Position numbers and translations under genes: made by a program. From an uncultured Collinsella sp. (lineage in GTDB: Bacteria > Actinomycetota > Coriobacteriia > Coriobacteriales > Coriobacteriaceae): DNA of 25,724 nucleotides. Of the stretch, positions 1-7,100 are shown in pieces (positions within the stretch are counted from its first letter, which is position 1; every line of letters starts with the position of its first letter). The stretch covers positions 1 through 25,724 of the forward strand of contig CABUWA010000010.1 of NCBI GenBank assembly GCA_902495085.1, written 5' to 3'. A model generated the notes under the pieces. It did not search any database. It was not told where the DNA came from and worked only from the letters and a program-made list of their open reading frames with translations.

Positions 1-22
1 CGTTTCCATCTGTTCACCGCCG

Positions 23-28
23 TATAAT
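23..28 (+). promoter_or_regulatory. Possible -10 element upstream of yqeB
   Basis: A TATAAT hexamer at 23-28 matches the sigma-70 -10 consensus exactly. With a 17-bp spacer the -35 box would fall at or before base 1, so the promoter cannot be completed inside the window. The site lies 83 bases before the first gene and is the only plausible start signal visible for it. Confidence 0.35.
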
Positions 29-55
29 ACTGTGATAATAAATAATCATCAGAGT

Positions 56-70
56 AGCGGTCGAACCGCT
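56..70 (+). repeat. Short inverted repeat in the yqeB leader
   Basis: AGCGGT (56-61) and ACCGCT (65-70) are perfect 6-base arms around CGA, followed by TTT. It could be an operator or a small leader hairpin for the yqeB-xdhC pair, or the end of an upstream transcript. Nothing in the sequence decides between these. Confidence 0.35.
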
Positions 71-111
71 TTTGCTCTGCTCAAACCGTAGCACAGGGAG
101 GTGCCCCGGGA

Positions 112-906
112 ATGCTCGTTTATGTTCGCGGCGCAGGCGATATCGCCACGGGCGTGGCTGCTCGTCTGGTGCGCGCCGGCGTGTCGGTCGTCATGGCCGA
201 TATCGCGGTCCCCACGTGCATCCGTCGCACGATCAGTTTTTGCGAGGCCATTCGCTTGGGCGAGGTCGAGGTCGAGGGCATTCGTGCCCGCTTGGCGCAG
301 ACGCCGGCCGAGGCACTTGCAATTACCGAGGCCGGAGACGTCGCCGTCGTGGTGGACCCCCAGGCCAAGATGCTCGACGAACTGAAACCCGCTGCCGTGG
401 TAGACGCGATTCTGGCTAAGCGCAATCTGGGCACCACGCGCGACATGGCTCCTGCCGTCATCGCCGTGGGGCCGGGCTTTACCGCGCCGGTTGATTGCGA
501 TGCCGTGGTCGAGACTATGCGCGGGCATTTTCTCGGCCGTGTCATCACCCAGGGCTCGCCCCAGCCCAACACGGGCGTGCCGGGTGTCATTGCCGGCTAT
601 GGCAAGGAGCGTGTTATCCACAGCCCCGCTGCTGGCGTGTTTCGATCTGACCGCGCAATCGGCGACATCGTGAGTGCAGGCGATGTGATCGGGTATGCGG
701 GCGATACGCCCATGGTCACGCAGATTGACGGCTGCTTGCGCGGCCTTTTGGCAGATGGCGTCCAGATCACCGAGGGCTTTAAGTGCGCCGATGTCGACCC
801 GCGCGGCGACGCCGGCTACATCAACTATATTTCGGACAAGGCGACGTCGGTCGGTGGCGGCGTGCTCGAGGCGCTCGCCATGCTTACCGACGTTTTTAGG
901 GGATAG
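112..906 (+). CDS. yqeB: YqeB/EF2563-family selenium-dependent molybdenum hydroxylase accessory protein
   Basis: This 264-residue protein opens with RGAGDIATGVA (residues 6-16), the nucleotide-binding-like motif typical of the EF2563/YqeB family, followed by an IRR-SFCEA stretch. The family is known from gene clusters for selenium-dependent molybdenum hydroxylases (xanthine dehydrogenase-like enzymes). It is thought to help mature or load the enzyme, but its exact reaction is not settled. The ATG at 112 follows a good GGGAGGTG ribosome-binding site at about 96-103. The stop is only 9 bases before the XdhC-family gene, so the two are probably co-transcribed. The hydroxylase subunits themselves are not in the window and may lie just upstream. 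The family assignment is from recognition of the motif; the role is inferred from family context. Confidence 0.8.
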   Translation: MLVYVRGAGDIATGVAARLVRAGVSVVMADIAVPTCIRRTISFCEAIRLGEVEVEGIRARLAQTPAEALAITEAGDVAVVVDPQAKMLDELKPAAVVDAILAKRNLGTTRDMAPAVIAVGPGFTAPVDCDAVVETMRGHFLGRVITQGSPQPNTGVPGVIAGYGKERVIHSPAAGVFRSDRAIGDIVSAGDVIGYAGDTPMVTQIDGCLRGLLADGVQITEGFKCADVDPRGDAGYINYISDKATSVGGGVLEALAMLTDVFRG

Positions 907-915
907 GAAGCGACG

Positions 916-1959
916 ATGGAAAAGCTCGATGTGGTGAATGCTGCGCTTGCCGCCCTGCGTGCTGGCGAGACGTGCGAGCTCGTGGTCGTGGCCGGCACGG
1001 CGGGGTCATCGCCGCGCGGCGTGGGCGCCTGGATGGCCGTCTTTGCCGACGGTGGCCAGGCGGGCACTATCGGCGGCGGCAAGATTGAGCTCTTTGCGCT
1101 GGATGAGGCGCGCGAACTCCTGAGCGCGGGACAGTCGCGTCTGGTCCGCTACACCATGGGCGGCGAGAACTCCGATACCGGCATGATCTGCGGCGGAGCC
1201 ATCTGCCTGTGCTATCTGCACCTGGACGCGACCAAGGTACCGTTGCTCCAGTCGGTTGCCGACGTCTTGGCCTATCGGCGCATCGGCGACTTCGTCATCG
1301 ACTTTGAACCGTTTATCGCGAGCGCGCTCGAGGGCGATGTGGCCGAGTACCATGGCGAGGCATCGCGCCGCACCATTGCGGGCTGCCCCGGGCTTTCGCT
1401 GGTGGAGGAGGGGAGTAAGGTTACCTACACCAACGCGGCCTCTGAGATTCCCGCGGCGCACGTCGAGACGCTCTGCCCCGAGGGCCTGACCTATATCTTT
1501 GGCTGCGGCCACGTGGGCGCCGCGACGGCGCGGGTGCTCACGGCGGCGGGCTTTGCCGTCGTGGCGTGCGACGACCGCCCCGGCACGCTGACCCCCGATT
1601 GGGTGCCCGGTGTCTACGATCGTCGTCTGGTCGACTACAAGAGCCTGAGCAAGCAGTGCCCCATCGGCCCGCGCGACCTGGTGGTCGTCGCCACGGCGGG
1701 TCACAAGTCCGATATCGACGTGGTGATTCAGGCCATGCGTGCCAAACCCGCCTATCTGGGCTGCTTGGGCTCGCGTCGCAAGACGGCCTTTGTGCGGGCT
1801 CGCTTGGAGCAGGAAGGCTTTACGCAGGACCAGATCGACGAGCTGCACCTTCCGATCGGCGTTGCCATCGAGGCCGAGGACCCCGAGGAGATCGCCATCT
1901 CCATCGCCGCCGAGATGATCCACCTGCGTCGCACCAAGCTCGTCCCCCGCAAGCGCTAA
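916..1959 (+). CDS. XdhC/CoxI-family molybdenum cofactor insertion protein
   Basis: The 347-residue product has the two-part structure of XdhC proteins. The N-terminal domain carries GSSPRG (30-35), GGGKIE (53-58) and MICGG (90-94). The C-terminal Rossmann domain starts with FGCGHVG (195-201) and contains LGCLGSRRK further on. XdhC proteins bind the molybdenum cofactor and help sulfurate and insert it into xanthine dehydrogenase-type enzymes; they are cytoplasmic chaperones, not subunits. The ATG at 916 has an AGGAAG ribosome-binding site and sits 9 bases after yqeB. The cysteines at 92 and 197 are those expected for cofactor handling. After its stop there is a strong hairpin and then, unexpectedly, the ribosomal gene rplE. 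Confidence 0.87.
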   Translation: MEKLDVVNAALAALRAGETCELVVVAGTAGSSPRGVGAWMAVFADGGQAGTIGGGKIELFALDEARELLSAGQSRLVRYTMGGENSDTGMICGGAICLCYLHLDATKVPLLQSVADVLAYRRIGDFVIDFEPFIASALEGDVAEYHGEASRRTIAGCPGLSLVEEGSKVTYTNAASEIPAAHVETLCPEGLTYIFGCGHVGAATARVLTAAGFAVVACDDRPGTLTPDWVPGVYDRRLVDYKSLSKQCPIGPRDLVVVATAGHKSDIDVVIQAMRAKPAYLGCLGSRRKTAFVRARLEQEGFTQDQIDELHLPIGVAIEAEDPEEIAISIAAEMIHLRRTKLVPRKR

Positions 1960-1976
1960 TCGCATCCTCACCAATA

Positions 1977-2043
1977 AGTTGCGGTGAAATACGGATTGTT
2001 TAAGCCTGTTAGGCCGCCCAACAGTCCCTATTTCACCGCAACT
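1977..2043 (+). terminator. 67-nt hairpin with T-tract after xdhC
   Basis: Perfect 15-base arms lie at 1977-1991 (AGTTGCGGTGAAATA) and 2029-2043. After one C-C mismatch the pairing continues for eight more positions including a G-U pair (1993-2000 with 2020-2027). The loop contains a small GCCT/AGGC stem. GCTTTTT follows at 2044-2050. It would end the xdhC transcript and insulate the ribosomal operon. The arms are longer than an ordinary terminator needs, so it may instead be a palindromic repeat that acts as one. Confidence 0.6.
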
Positions 2044-2104
2044 GCTTTTTGGGACCCATTTGTGCGGGGGAGTTGTGGAGTTGTGCAGGCAGACGAGGTT
2101 TTTC

Positions 2105-2133
2105 TGGAAATACGCTCCCGATGCGCGTATAGT
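2105..2133 (+). promoter_or_regulatory. Likely promoter of the rplE operon
   Basis: TGGAAA (2105-2110, 4 of 6 to TTGACA) and TATAGT (2128-2133, 5 of 6 to TATAAT) are separated by 17 bases. Transcription would start near 2140, giving a leader of about 130 bases before rplE. Because xdhC, not rplX, lies upstream, the ribosomal run needs its own promoter, and this is the best candidate in the gap. Confidence 0.5.
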
Positions 2134-2150
2134 ACCGATTGTTTTGTCGG

Positions 2151-2210
2151 CTCCTGCTGCGTCGAGTCCAAACCGCAAAATGCCATGAGCGGCGCGGATG
2201 CAGCCAGGAG
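2151..2210 (+). promoter_or_regulatory. Structured leader of the rplE operon
   Basis: CTCCTGCTGC (2151-2160) pairs with GCAGCCAGGAG (2200-2210) with one bulged C, and three more pairs follow inward including one G-U. The hairpin lies wholly within the predicted leader, 60 bases before the rplE start. Ribosomal operons are often autoregulated by a ribosomal protein that binds a leader structure; that role here is inference. I do not recognise a specific known leader motif. Confidence 0.4.
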
Positions 2211-2270
2211 GCACGAGGACAACCCATCGTGGCCACGCCCCGTGCTTAAAACCCCAAGAAGGAGTGAACA

Positions 2271-2828
2271 ATGGCAGAAGAGAAGTATGTGCCGCGTCTG
2301 AAGACCAAGTACAACAACGAGGTCAAGCAGCAGCTTCAGGACAAGTTCCAGTACGAGAACGTCATGATGATCCCTAAGTTTGAGAAGATCGTCGTGAACA
2401 TGGGTGTCGGCGAGGCCGCTACCGATTCCAAGGCCATCGACGGTGCCGTGCGCGACCTGCGCGCCATCACCGGCCAGCAGCCGATGATCACCCGTGCCCG
2501 CAAGTCTATCGCTACCTTCCGCCTGCGCGCCGGTATGCCGATCGGCTGCAAGGTTACCCTGCGTGGCGACCGTATGTGGGAGTTCTTCGATCGTCTGACC
2601 TCCGTCGCGATCCCCCGTATCCGCGACTTCCGCGGCATCTCCGCCAAGAGCTTCGACGGCCGTGGTAACTTCTCCATGGGCGTCACCGAGCAGCTCATCT
2701 TCCCCGAGATCGACTTCGACTCCGTCGATCACCAGCGCGGTATGGACATCACTTTCGTGACCACCGCCAATACCGATGAGGAGGCCAAGGCCCTTCTGGA
2801 CGCCTTCGGTTTCCCGTTCAAGAAATAG
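2271..2828 (+). CDS. rplE: Large ribosomal subunit protein uL5
   Basis: This is a full-length L5 (185 residues; the family is usually about 180) with the characteristic KIVVNMGVG segment, the RKSIATFRLR region, and the C-terminal QRGMDITFVTTA and DAFGFPF end. L5 binds 5S rRNA and the P-site tRNA in the central protuberance. The ATG at 2271 follows AAGAAGGAGTGAACA. In most bacteria rplN and rplX precede rplE in the spc operon; here they are absent and xdhC lies upstream, so rplE is the first gene of its transcript. The coding sequence shows no damage. Confidence 0.97.
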   Translation: MAEEKYVPRLKTKYNNEVKQQLQDKFQYENVMMIPKFEKIVVNMGVGEAATDSKAIDGAVRDLRAITGQQPMITRARKSIATFRLRAGMPIGCKVTLRGDRMWEFFDRLTSVAIPRIRDFRGISAKSFDGRGNFSMGVTEQLIFPEIDFDSVDHQRGMDITFVTTANTDEEAKALLDAFGFPFKK

Positions 2829-2843
2829 GTTCACCTGCCCTAT

Positions 2844-2873
2844 AAGCGCCGTTCCCACAAGGGGGCGGCGCTT
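2844..2873 (+). other. Hairpin between rplE and rpsZ
   Basis: AAGCGCCG (2844-2851) pairs perfectly with CGGCGCTT (2866-2873), and a CCC/GGG stretch inside can extend the fold. No T-tract follows, so it is not a simple terminator. It may be an RNA processing or stability site, or a binding site for a ribosomal protein. Confidence 0.45.
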
Positions 2874-2907
2874 GGGGCGAACAATACTCTATGTGAGGAG
2901 GATATAA

Positions 2908-3093
2908 GTGGCTAAGACATCGATGATCGTCAAGTGCAATCGCAAGCAGAAGTTCTCTACTCGTGAGTACACGCGCTGCCAGCGCTGCGGCCGTCCGCAC
3001 TCTGTGTACCGCAAGTTCGGCCTGTGCCGTGTCTGCTTCCGCGAGCTTGCACTCAAGGGCGAGCTTCCCGGCGTTAAGAAGGCCAGCTGGTAA
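2908..3093 (+). CDS. rpsZ: Small ribosomal subunit protein uS14, zinc-binding type Z
   Basis: At 61 residues this is the short, zinc-binding form of S14. The zinc ligands are Cys24, Cys27, Cys40 and Cys43 in a CxxC-x12-CxxC arrangement. It assembles late into the 30S head. The start is GTG at 2908, behind GAGGAGG at 2895-2901. It sits between rplE and rpsH, the usual spc position. The gap before rpsH is 119 bases, which is long for this operon, and holds a weak GCGTTT/AAACGC hairpin (3104-3109 with 3133-3138). Many actinobacteria carry a second zinc-free S14; none is visible here. Confidence 0.96.
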   Translation: MAKTSMIVKCNRKQKFSTREYTRCQRCGRPHSVYRKFGLCRVCFRELALKGELPGVKKASW

Positions 3094-3212
3094 GTCACTA
3101 CCAGCGTTTCAAGCATCCGTTTGGAACAGGGAAAACGCGCTAAAAAGGCTTTGCCGTTAAGGGCGGCGAAGAACCAAGAGCACGTGTTCATCAAGAACGA
3201 AGGAGAATCTGT

Positions 3213-3611
3213 ATGAACCTTACAGACCCGATCGCAGATATGCTTACGCGCATCCGTAACGCTAACTCTGTGAACAAGGCCACGGTCTCCATGCCGAGCA
3301 GCAAGAAGCTCGTCGAGATCGCTCGTGTTCTGCACGAGGAGGGCTACATCGAGGGCTACGATGTCGAGGACACCGTTCCCCAGAAGACTCTGCACATCAC
3401 GCTTAAGTATGGTCCCAAGAAGGCTAAGGTCATCAACGGCATCCGCCGCATTTCCAAGCCGGGCCTGCGTAAGTACACCGGCGTTGCCGACATGCCCCGC
3501 GTCCGCGGTGGCCTTGGTACCGCCATTATTTCCACCAGCCATGGCGTCATGACCGACCGCGATGCTCGCAAGCACAACGTCGGCGGCGAGATCATCGCTT
3601 ACGTCTGGTAA
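3213..3611 (+). CDS. rpsH: Small ribosomal subunit protein uS8
   Basis: This is a complete S8 of 132 residues, with the N-terminal DPIADMLTRIRNA, the RISKPGLRKY segment and the C-terminal STSHGVMTDRDARK and GGEIIAYVW. S8 is a primary binder of 16S rRNA helix 21 and, in E. coli, the translational repressor of the spc operon through a site near rplE. Whether that holds here, where rplE starts its own transcript, is open. The ATG at 3213 is preceded by AAGGAGAATCTGT. Confidence 0.97.
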   Translation: MNLTDPIADMLTRIRNANSVNKATVSMPSSKKLVEIARVLHEEGYIEGYDVEDTVPQKTLHITLKYGPKKAKVINGIRRISKPGLRKYTGVADMPRVRGGLGTAIISTSHGVMTDRDARKHNVGGEIIAYVW

Positions 3612-3644
3612 TTCGCTCGGTAGGTAGAAGGAAAGGAGATCACC

Positions 3645-4181
3645 GTGTCTCGTATCGGTAATAAGCCTGTCCAGATTCCCGCCGGAGTCGAAGTGGCAGT
3701 CAACGGCAACAACGTTGTCGTCAAGGGCCCCAAGGGCCAGCTCGAGCTCGATGTCTTTGAGAAGCTCGCTATCAACGTCGAGGACAACGTCCTCACCGTT
3801 TCCCGTCCCGACGACGAGCGTGAGACCCGTGCCCGCCACGGCCTCACCCGCGCCCTCATCCACAACATGGTTGTTGGCGTTTCCGAGGGCTTCGAGAAGA
3901 AGCTCGAGCTCGCCGGCGTCGGTTACCGCGTGCAGCAGAAGGGTAAGAACCTCGAGTTCTCCCTGGGCTTCTCGCACCCCGTGATCGTCGAGGCTCCCGA
4001 GGGCATTACCTTCGAGGTTCCCGACAACACCCACGTGAACGTCAAGGGTATCAACAAGCAGCAGGTCGGTCAGATCGCCGCTGAGATCCGCGGTCATCGT
4101 CCTCCCGAGCCTTACAAGGGCAAGGGTATCCACTATGTTGGCGAGCACATCCGCCGCAAGCTGGGTAAGGCCGCCAAGTAG
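3645..4181 (+). CDS. rplF: Large ribosomal subunit protein uL6
   Basis: This full-length L6 (178 residues) consists of two related alpha/beta domains and carries the signature PEPYKGKGIHYVGEHIRRK near the C-terminus. L6 lies near the GTPase-associated centre of the 50S subunit. The GTG start at 3645 is fixed by an almost ideal ribosome-binding site, AAAGGAGATCACC, ending directly in front of it. The gap to rpsH is 33 bases. The family and start are both clear. Confidence 0.97.
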   Translation: MSRIGNKPVQIPAGVEVAVNGNNVVVKGPKGQLELDVFEKLAINVEDNVLTVSRPDDERETRARHGLTRALIHNMVVGVSEGFEKKLELAGVGYRVQQKGKNLEFSLGFSHPVIVEAPEGITFEVPDNTHVNVKGINKQQVGQIAAEIRGHRPPEPYKGKGIHYVGEHIRRKLGKAAK

Positions 4182-4206
4182 TCGTAACCGACTCACTCGC
4201 ATAAGA

Positions 4207-4228
4207 CCAGCACCCCGTCAGGTGCTGG
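4207..4228 (+). other. Hairpin between rplF and rplR
   Basis: CCAGCACC (4207-4214) and GGTGCTGG (4221-4228) form a perfect 8-bp stem with a 6-base loop. A TTTTT run follows 12 bases later, too far for a classical terminator but close enough to allow partial attenuation. It may also be a processing site. Confidence 0.45.
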
Positions 4229-4256
4229 CAAGATCAACCTTTTTAGGAGTTTACGT

Positions 4257-4625
4257 ATGAACAAGCATAAGGCGAAGCTGGAAGGCCTCAAGCGTCGTCA
4301 GCGTCGTGTTCGCGGCAAGGTCTCGGGTACCGCCGAGCGTCCGCGTCTGCGCGTGACCCGTACTAACGCCAACATCTATGCCCAGATCATCGACGACAGC
4401 AAGGGCTCCAGCCTGACGCTCGTCTCCGCCTCGACCCTCGAGGCCGAGTTCAAGGGCACCCACACCTCGAACAAGGAGGCTGCGGAGAAGGTCGGTCAGC
4501 TCGTTGGCAAGCGCGCCATCGAGGCCGGCATCACCAAGGTCGCCTTCGATCGCGGTGGCCGTATCTACCATGGCCGCGTCAAGGCCCTCGCCGACGGTGC
4601 TCGTGCCGCCGGTCTCGAGTTCTAG
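4257..4625 (+). CDS. rplR: Large ribosomal subunit protein uL18
   Basis: This is a 122-residue L18 with a basic N-terminal tail (KHKAKLEGLKRRQRRVRGK) and the conserved C-terminal FDRGGRIYHGRVKALADGAR followed by GLEF. L18 binds 5S rRNA alongside L5. The ATG at 4257 follows TTTTTAGGAGTTTACGT. The stop overlaps the ribosome-binding site of rpsE (TAGGAGGT), which suggests translational coupling. Confidence 0.97.
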   Translation: MNKHKAKLEGLKRRQRRVRGKVSGTAERPRLRVTRTNANIYAQIIDDSKGSSLTLVSASTLEAEFKGTHTSNKEAAEKVGQLVGKRAIEAGITKVAFDRGGRIYHGRVKALADGARAAGLEF

Positions 4626-4639
4626 GAGGTATGTAGCAC

Positions 4640-5164
4640 ATGGCTCGTAATCAGAAGCAGCAGCGCGAGGCCTCCGAGTTCGAGGAGCGCGTCGTTTACA
4701 TCAACCGCGTGTCGAAGACCGTCAAGGGTGGTCGTCGCATGAGCCTCGTCGCTCTCGTCGTCGTTGGCGACGGCAAGGGCAACGTCGGCGTTGGCATGGG
4801 CAAGTCCGCTGAGGTGCCCATGGCCATCTCCAAGGCATCTCTCGATGCCAAGAAGAACATGTTCCACGTGCCGGTGACCGAGCAGGGCACCATCCCGCAC
4901 GAGGTTCTCGGCCACTTTGGTGCCGGCCGCATCATCATCAAGCCCGCTGTCGAGGGTACCGGCGTTATCGCCGGCGGCGCTGTGCGTCCCCTCTTTGAGC
5001 TTGCTGGCATCAAGAACGTCCTGTCCAAGTCCCTCGGTACCGACAACGGCCTCAACATCATCAAGGCTGCCGTCGAGGGCCTCAAGGAGCTCTCCAGCCC
5101 TGAGGACGTCGCGGCTCGCCGTGGCCTGACGGTCTCCGAGATGTTCGTCGGTAAGGAGAACTAA
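4640..5164 (+). CDS. rpsE: Small ribosomal subunit protein uS5
   Basis: The 174-residue S5 has the N-terminal RNA-binding domain with VKGGRRMSLVALVVVGDGKG, a glycine-rich GVGMGKS stretch, and the C-terminal KSLGTDNGLNIIKAAVEGL. S5 lies at the mRNA entry site and contributes to decoding accuracy and helicase activity. The ATG at 4640 is preceded by GGAGGTATGTAGCAC, which overlaps the rplR stop. Only two bases separate its stop from rpmD. Confidence 0.97.
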   Translation: MARNQKQQREASEFEERVVYINRVSKTVKGGRRMSLVALVVVGDGKGNVGVGMGKSAEVPMAISKASLDAKKNMFHVPVTEQGTIPHEVLGHFGAGRIIIKPAVEGTGVIAGGAVRPLFELAGIKNVLSKSLGTDNGLNIIKAAVEGLKELSSPEDVAARRGLTVSEMFVGKEN

Positions 5165-5166
5165 GC

Positions 5167-5349
5167 ATGGCTGACACCATCAAGATCAAGCAGGTCCGCA
5201 GCACCAACGGTTGCAAGCAGGACCAGGTCCGTACTGTCCGTGCCCTCGGTCTCCACAGGATCCGCGAGGTTCGCGAGATTGCTGACAACGAGTCCGTCCG
5301 CGGCATGATCTTCAAGGTCAAGCACCTTGTCGAGATTGTAGAGGAGTAG
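5167..5349 (+). CDS. rpmD: Large ribosomal subunit protein uL30
   Basis: This 60-residue protein has the compact L30 fold and the typical IKIKQVRSTNGCKQDQVRTV opening, followed by LGLHRIREV. L30 is a small bacterial 50S protein. It starts two bases after the rpsE stop and uses the AAGGAGAACTAAGC at the rpsE end as its ribosome-binding site. Its own end carries the GAGGAG site for rplO. Confidence 0.96.
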   Translation: MADTIKIKQVRSTNGCKQDQVRTVRALGLHRIREVREIADNESVRGMIFKVKHLVEIVEE

Positions 5350-5352
5350 CAA

Positions 5353-5802
5353 ATGCAGCTTCACGATCTTACTCCCGCGCCCGGTTCCACCAAGAACCGC
5401 AAGCGCGTCGGCCGTGGCAATTCTTCGGGTCACGGCACCACTTCTGGCCGCGGCCAGAAGGGCCAGGGTTCCCGCTCTGGCGGCACCAAGGGTGCCGGCT
5501 TCGAGGGTGGCCAGACTCCGCTGGCTATGCGCCTGCCCAAGCTTCCGGGCTTCCGCAACCCCCGTCGTATCGAGTACACCGCTGTTAACGTTGAGCGTCT
5601 CGAGCGTAAGTTCGAGGACGGCGCTGTGATTGACGGTGCCGCTCTTAAGGCCGCTCGCATCACCAAGAGCGAGTTCGAGCCCGTCAAGGTGCTCGGCAAT
5701 GGTGAGCTCACCAAGAAGTTCACGGTCAAGGTCGACAAGGTCAGCGCTTCTGCGCAGGCCAAGATCGAGGCCGCCGGCGGAAAGGTCGAGCTGCCGTGCT
5801 AA
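5353..5802 (+). CDS. rplO: Large ribosomal subunit protein uL15
   Basis: This 149-residue L15 has the glycine- and arginine-rich N-terminal half (KRVGRGNSSGHGTTSGRG, then QKGQGSRSGG) that threads into 23S rRNA, and a globular C-terminal half ending in ELPC. The ATG at 5353 is three bases after rpmD. The last seven bases overlap the start of secY, so translation of the two is very likely coupled. Confidence 0.97.
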   Translation: MQLHDLTPAPGSTKNRKRVGRGNSSGHGTTSGRGQKGQGSRSGGTKGAGFEGGQTPLAMRLPKLPGFRNPRRIEYTAVNVERLERKFEDGAVIDGAALKAARITKSEFEPVKVLGNGELTKKFTVKVDKVSASAQAKIEAAGGKVELPC

Positions 5803-7082
5803 ATGGTCTTAAGAATGCTTTCCGCATCAAAGAATTGCGCGAAAAGATTCTTTTTACCATAGCTATGCTCGTCGTGTACCGCATTGGTGCGCACGTTCCT
5901 GTGCCCGGCATTCCCTTCCAGGGGATGCTGGGCCTTTTCTCGACCGATAACAATTCGGTCGCCGCAGGTGCTATGGCCCTCCTGAATCTTTTCTCTGGCG
6001 GCGCTTTGAGCTATGTGTCGGTGTTTTCGCTGGGCATCATGCCTTACATCACCAGCTCGATCATCCTCCAGATGCTCCAGGCCGTTGTGCCTTCCCTGCA
6101 TGAGCTTGCCCGCGAGGGCGAGGTCGGTCAGACCAAGATTACGCAGTATTCGCGTTACCTCACCCTGGCTCTGGCAATCCTCAACTCCGTGGGTTACCTC
6201 TTCCTCTTTAAGAGCTTCGGCATCAGCTTTAATGGCGCCGGCGCTCCCGAGATCATCTTCGACCTCATGGTCGTCGGCACGCTCACCGCGGGCGCCATGC
6301 TGATCATGTGGATTGGTGAGCTCATCACCCAGCGCGGTATCGGCAATGGCATGTCGCTGATTATCTTTGCGAACATCATGGCCGGTCTGCCGCAGGCTAT
6401 CTTCTCCAGCACCGAGGGCAATGCCGGTGGCATCATCACCATGGTGATCATCTGCGCCATCATCCTGCTGGTTATCCCGCTGATCGTTTTCCTTGAGCGC
6501 GGCCAGCGCCGCATTCCGGTCTCTTACGCTAAGCGCGTCGTGGGCCGTCGCATGATGGGTGGCCAGACCACCTACCTGCCCATCAAGGTCAACACCGCGG
6601 GTGTCGTGCCGATCATCTTCGCTTCGGCGCTGCTGTACTTCCCGGCTCAGATTGCCGTGTTCTTCCCGGGCATCGGCTGGATTCAGGCAGTCGCCTCTGC
6701 GCTTTCGACCGGTTGGCTCAACTGGGTGCTTAACGTTGTCCTCATCGTGTTCTTCGCGTACTTCTACACCTCCATGGTGTTCAACCCCGATGACACGGCC
6801 GACAACCTTAAGAAGCAGGGCGGCTTTATTCCGGGCGTGCGTCCGGGTAGGGCTACCGCGGCCTACATCAAGAACGCGCTCAACAAGATCACGCTCCCCA
6901 GCGCTGTCTTTTTGGCGCTCATCGCCATCGTGCCTTCGATCATCTTCTCCTTCACGGGTAACCACCTGATCCAGGCATTTGGCGGCACGTCCATCCTCAT
7001 CATGGTCGGCGTCGTGCTCGACACAGTCGATAAGCTCGAAGGCCAGATCAAGATGTATGATTACGATGGATTCTTTAAATAG
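5796..7082 (+). CDS. secY: Preprotein translocase subunit SecY
   Basis: The 428-residue product has the length and alternating hydrophobic pattern of SecY, with ten membrane segments. Conserved parts include the N-terminal amphipathic stretch and first segment (about 8-38), LGIMPYITSSIILQ (79-92), the second family signature ITQRGIGNGMSLIIF (177-191), and the basic cytoplasmic loop RRIPVSYAKRVVGRR (about 238-252) that contacts SecA and the ribosome. It forms the protein-conducting channel with SecE and SecG. The GTG at 5796 was chosen because it gives the expected N-terminus and has an AAAGG site ten bases upstream. It lies inside rplO, overlapping it by seven bases. Confidence 0.96.
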   Translation: MLNGLKNAFRIKELREKILFTIAMLVVYRIGAHVPVPGIPFQGMLGLFSTDNNSVAAGAMALLNLFSGGALSYVSVFSLGIMPYITSSIILQMLQAVVPSLHELAREGEVGQTKITQYSRYLTLALAILNSVGYLFLFKSFGISFNGAGAPEIIFDLMVVGTLTAGAMLIMWIGELITQRGIGNGMSLIIFANIMAGLPQAIFSSTEGNAGGIITMVIICAIILLVIPLIVFLERGQRRIPVSYAKRVVGRRMMGGQTTYLPIKVNTAGVVPIIFASALLYFPAQIAVFFPGIGWIQAVASALSTGWLNWVLNVVLIVFFAYFYTSMVFNPDDTADNLKKQGGFIPGVRPGRATAAYIKNALNKITLPSAVFLALIAIVPSIIFSFTGNHLIQAFGGTSILIMVGVVLDTVDKLEGQIKMYDYDGFFK

Positions 7083-7100
7083 GCTAGAGGAGGATTGCTC

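Noticed and set aside
1977..2043. Membership of the pre-rplE palindrome in the E1/E2 hairpin family
   Set aside because: It has a simple long stem without the TCAAYTTC/TCRTTTC internal loop, GACC/GGTC apex or bulge, so it is a different element.
1984..2301. A 105-codon open frame across the xdhC-rplE gap
   Set aside because: It runs through the long hairpin, the promoter and into rplE in another frame, has no ribosome-binding site and resembles no protein. I also looked for an rplX remnant here and saw none.
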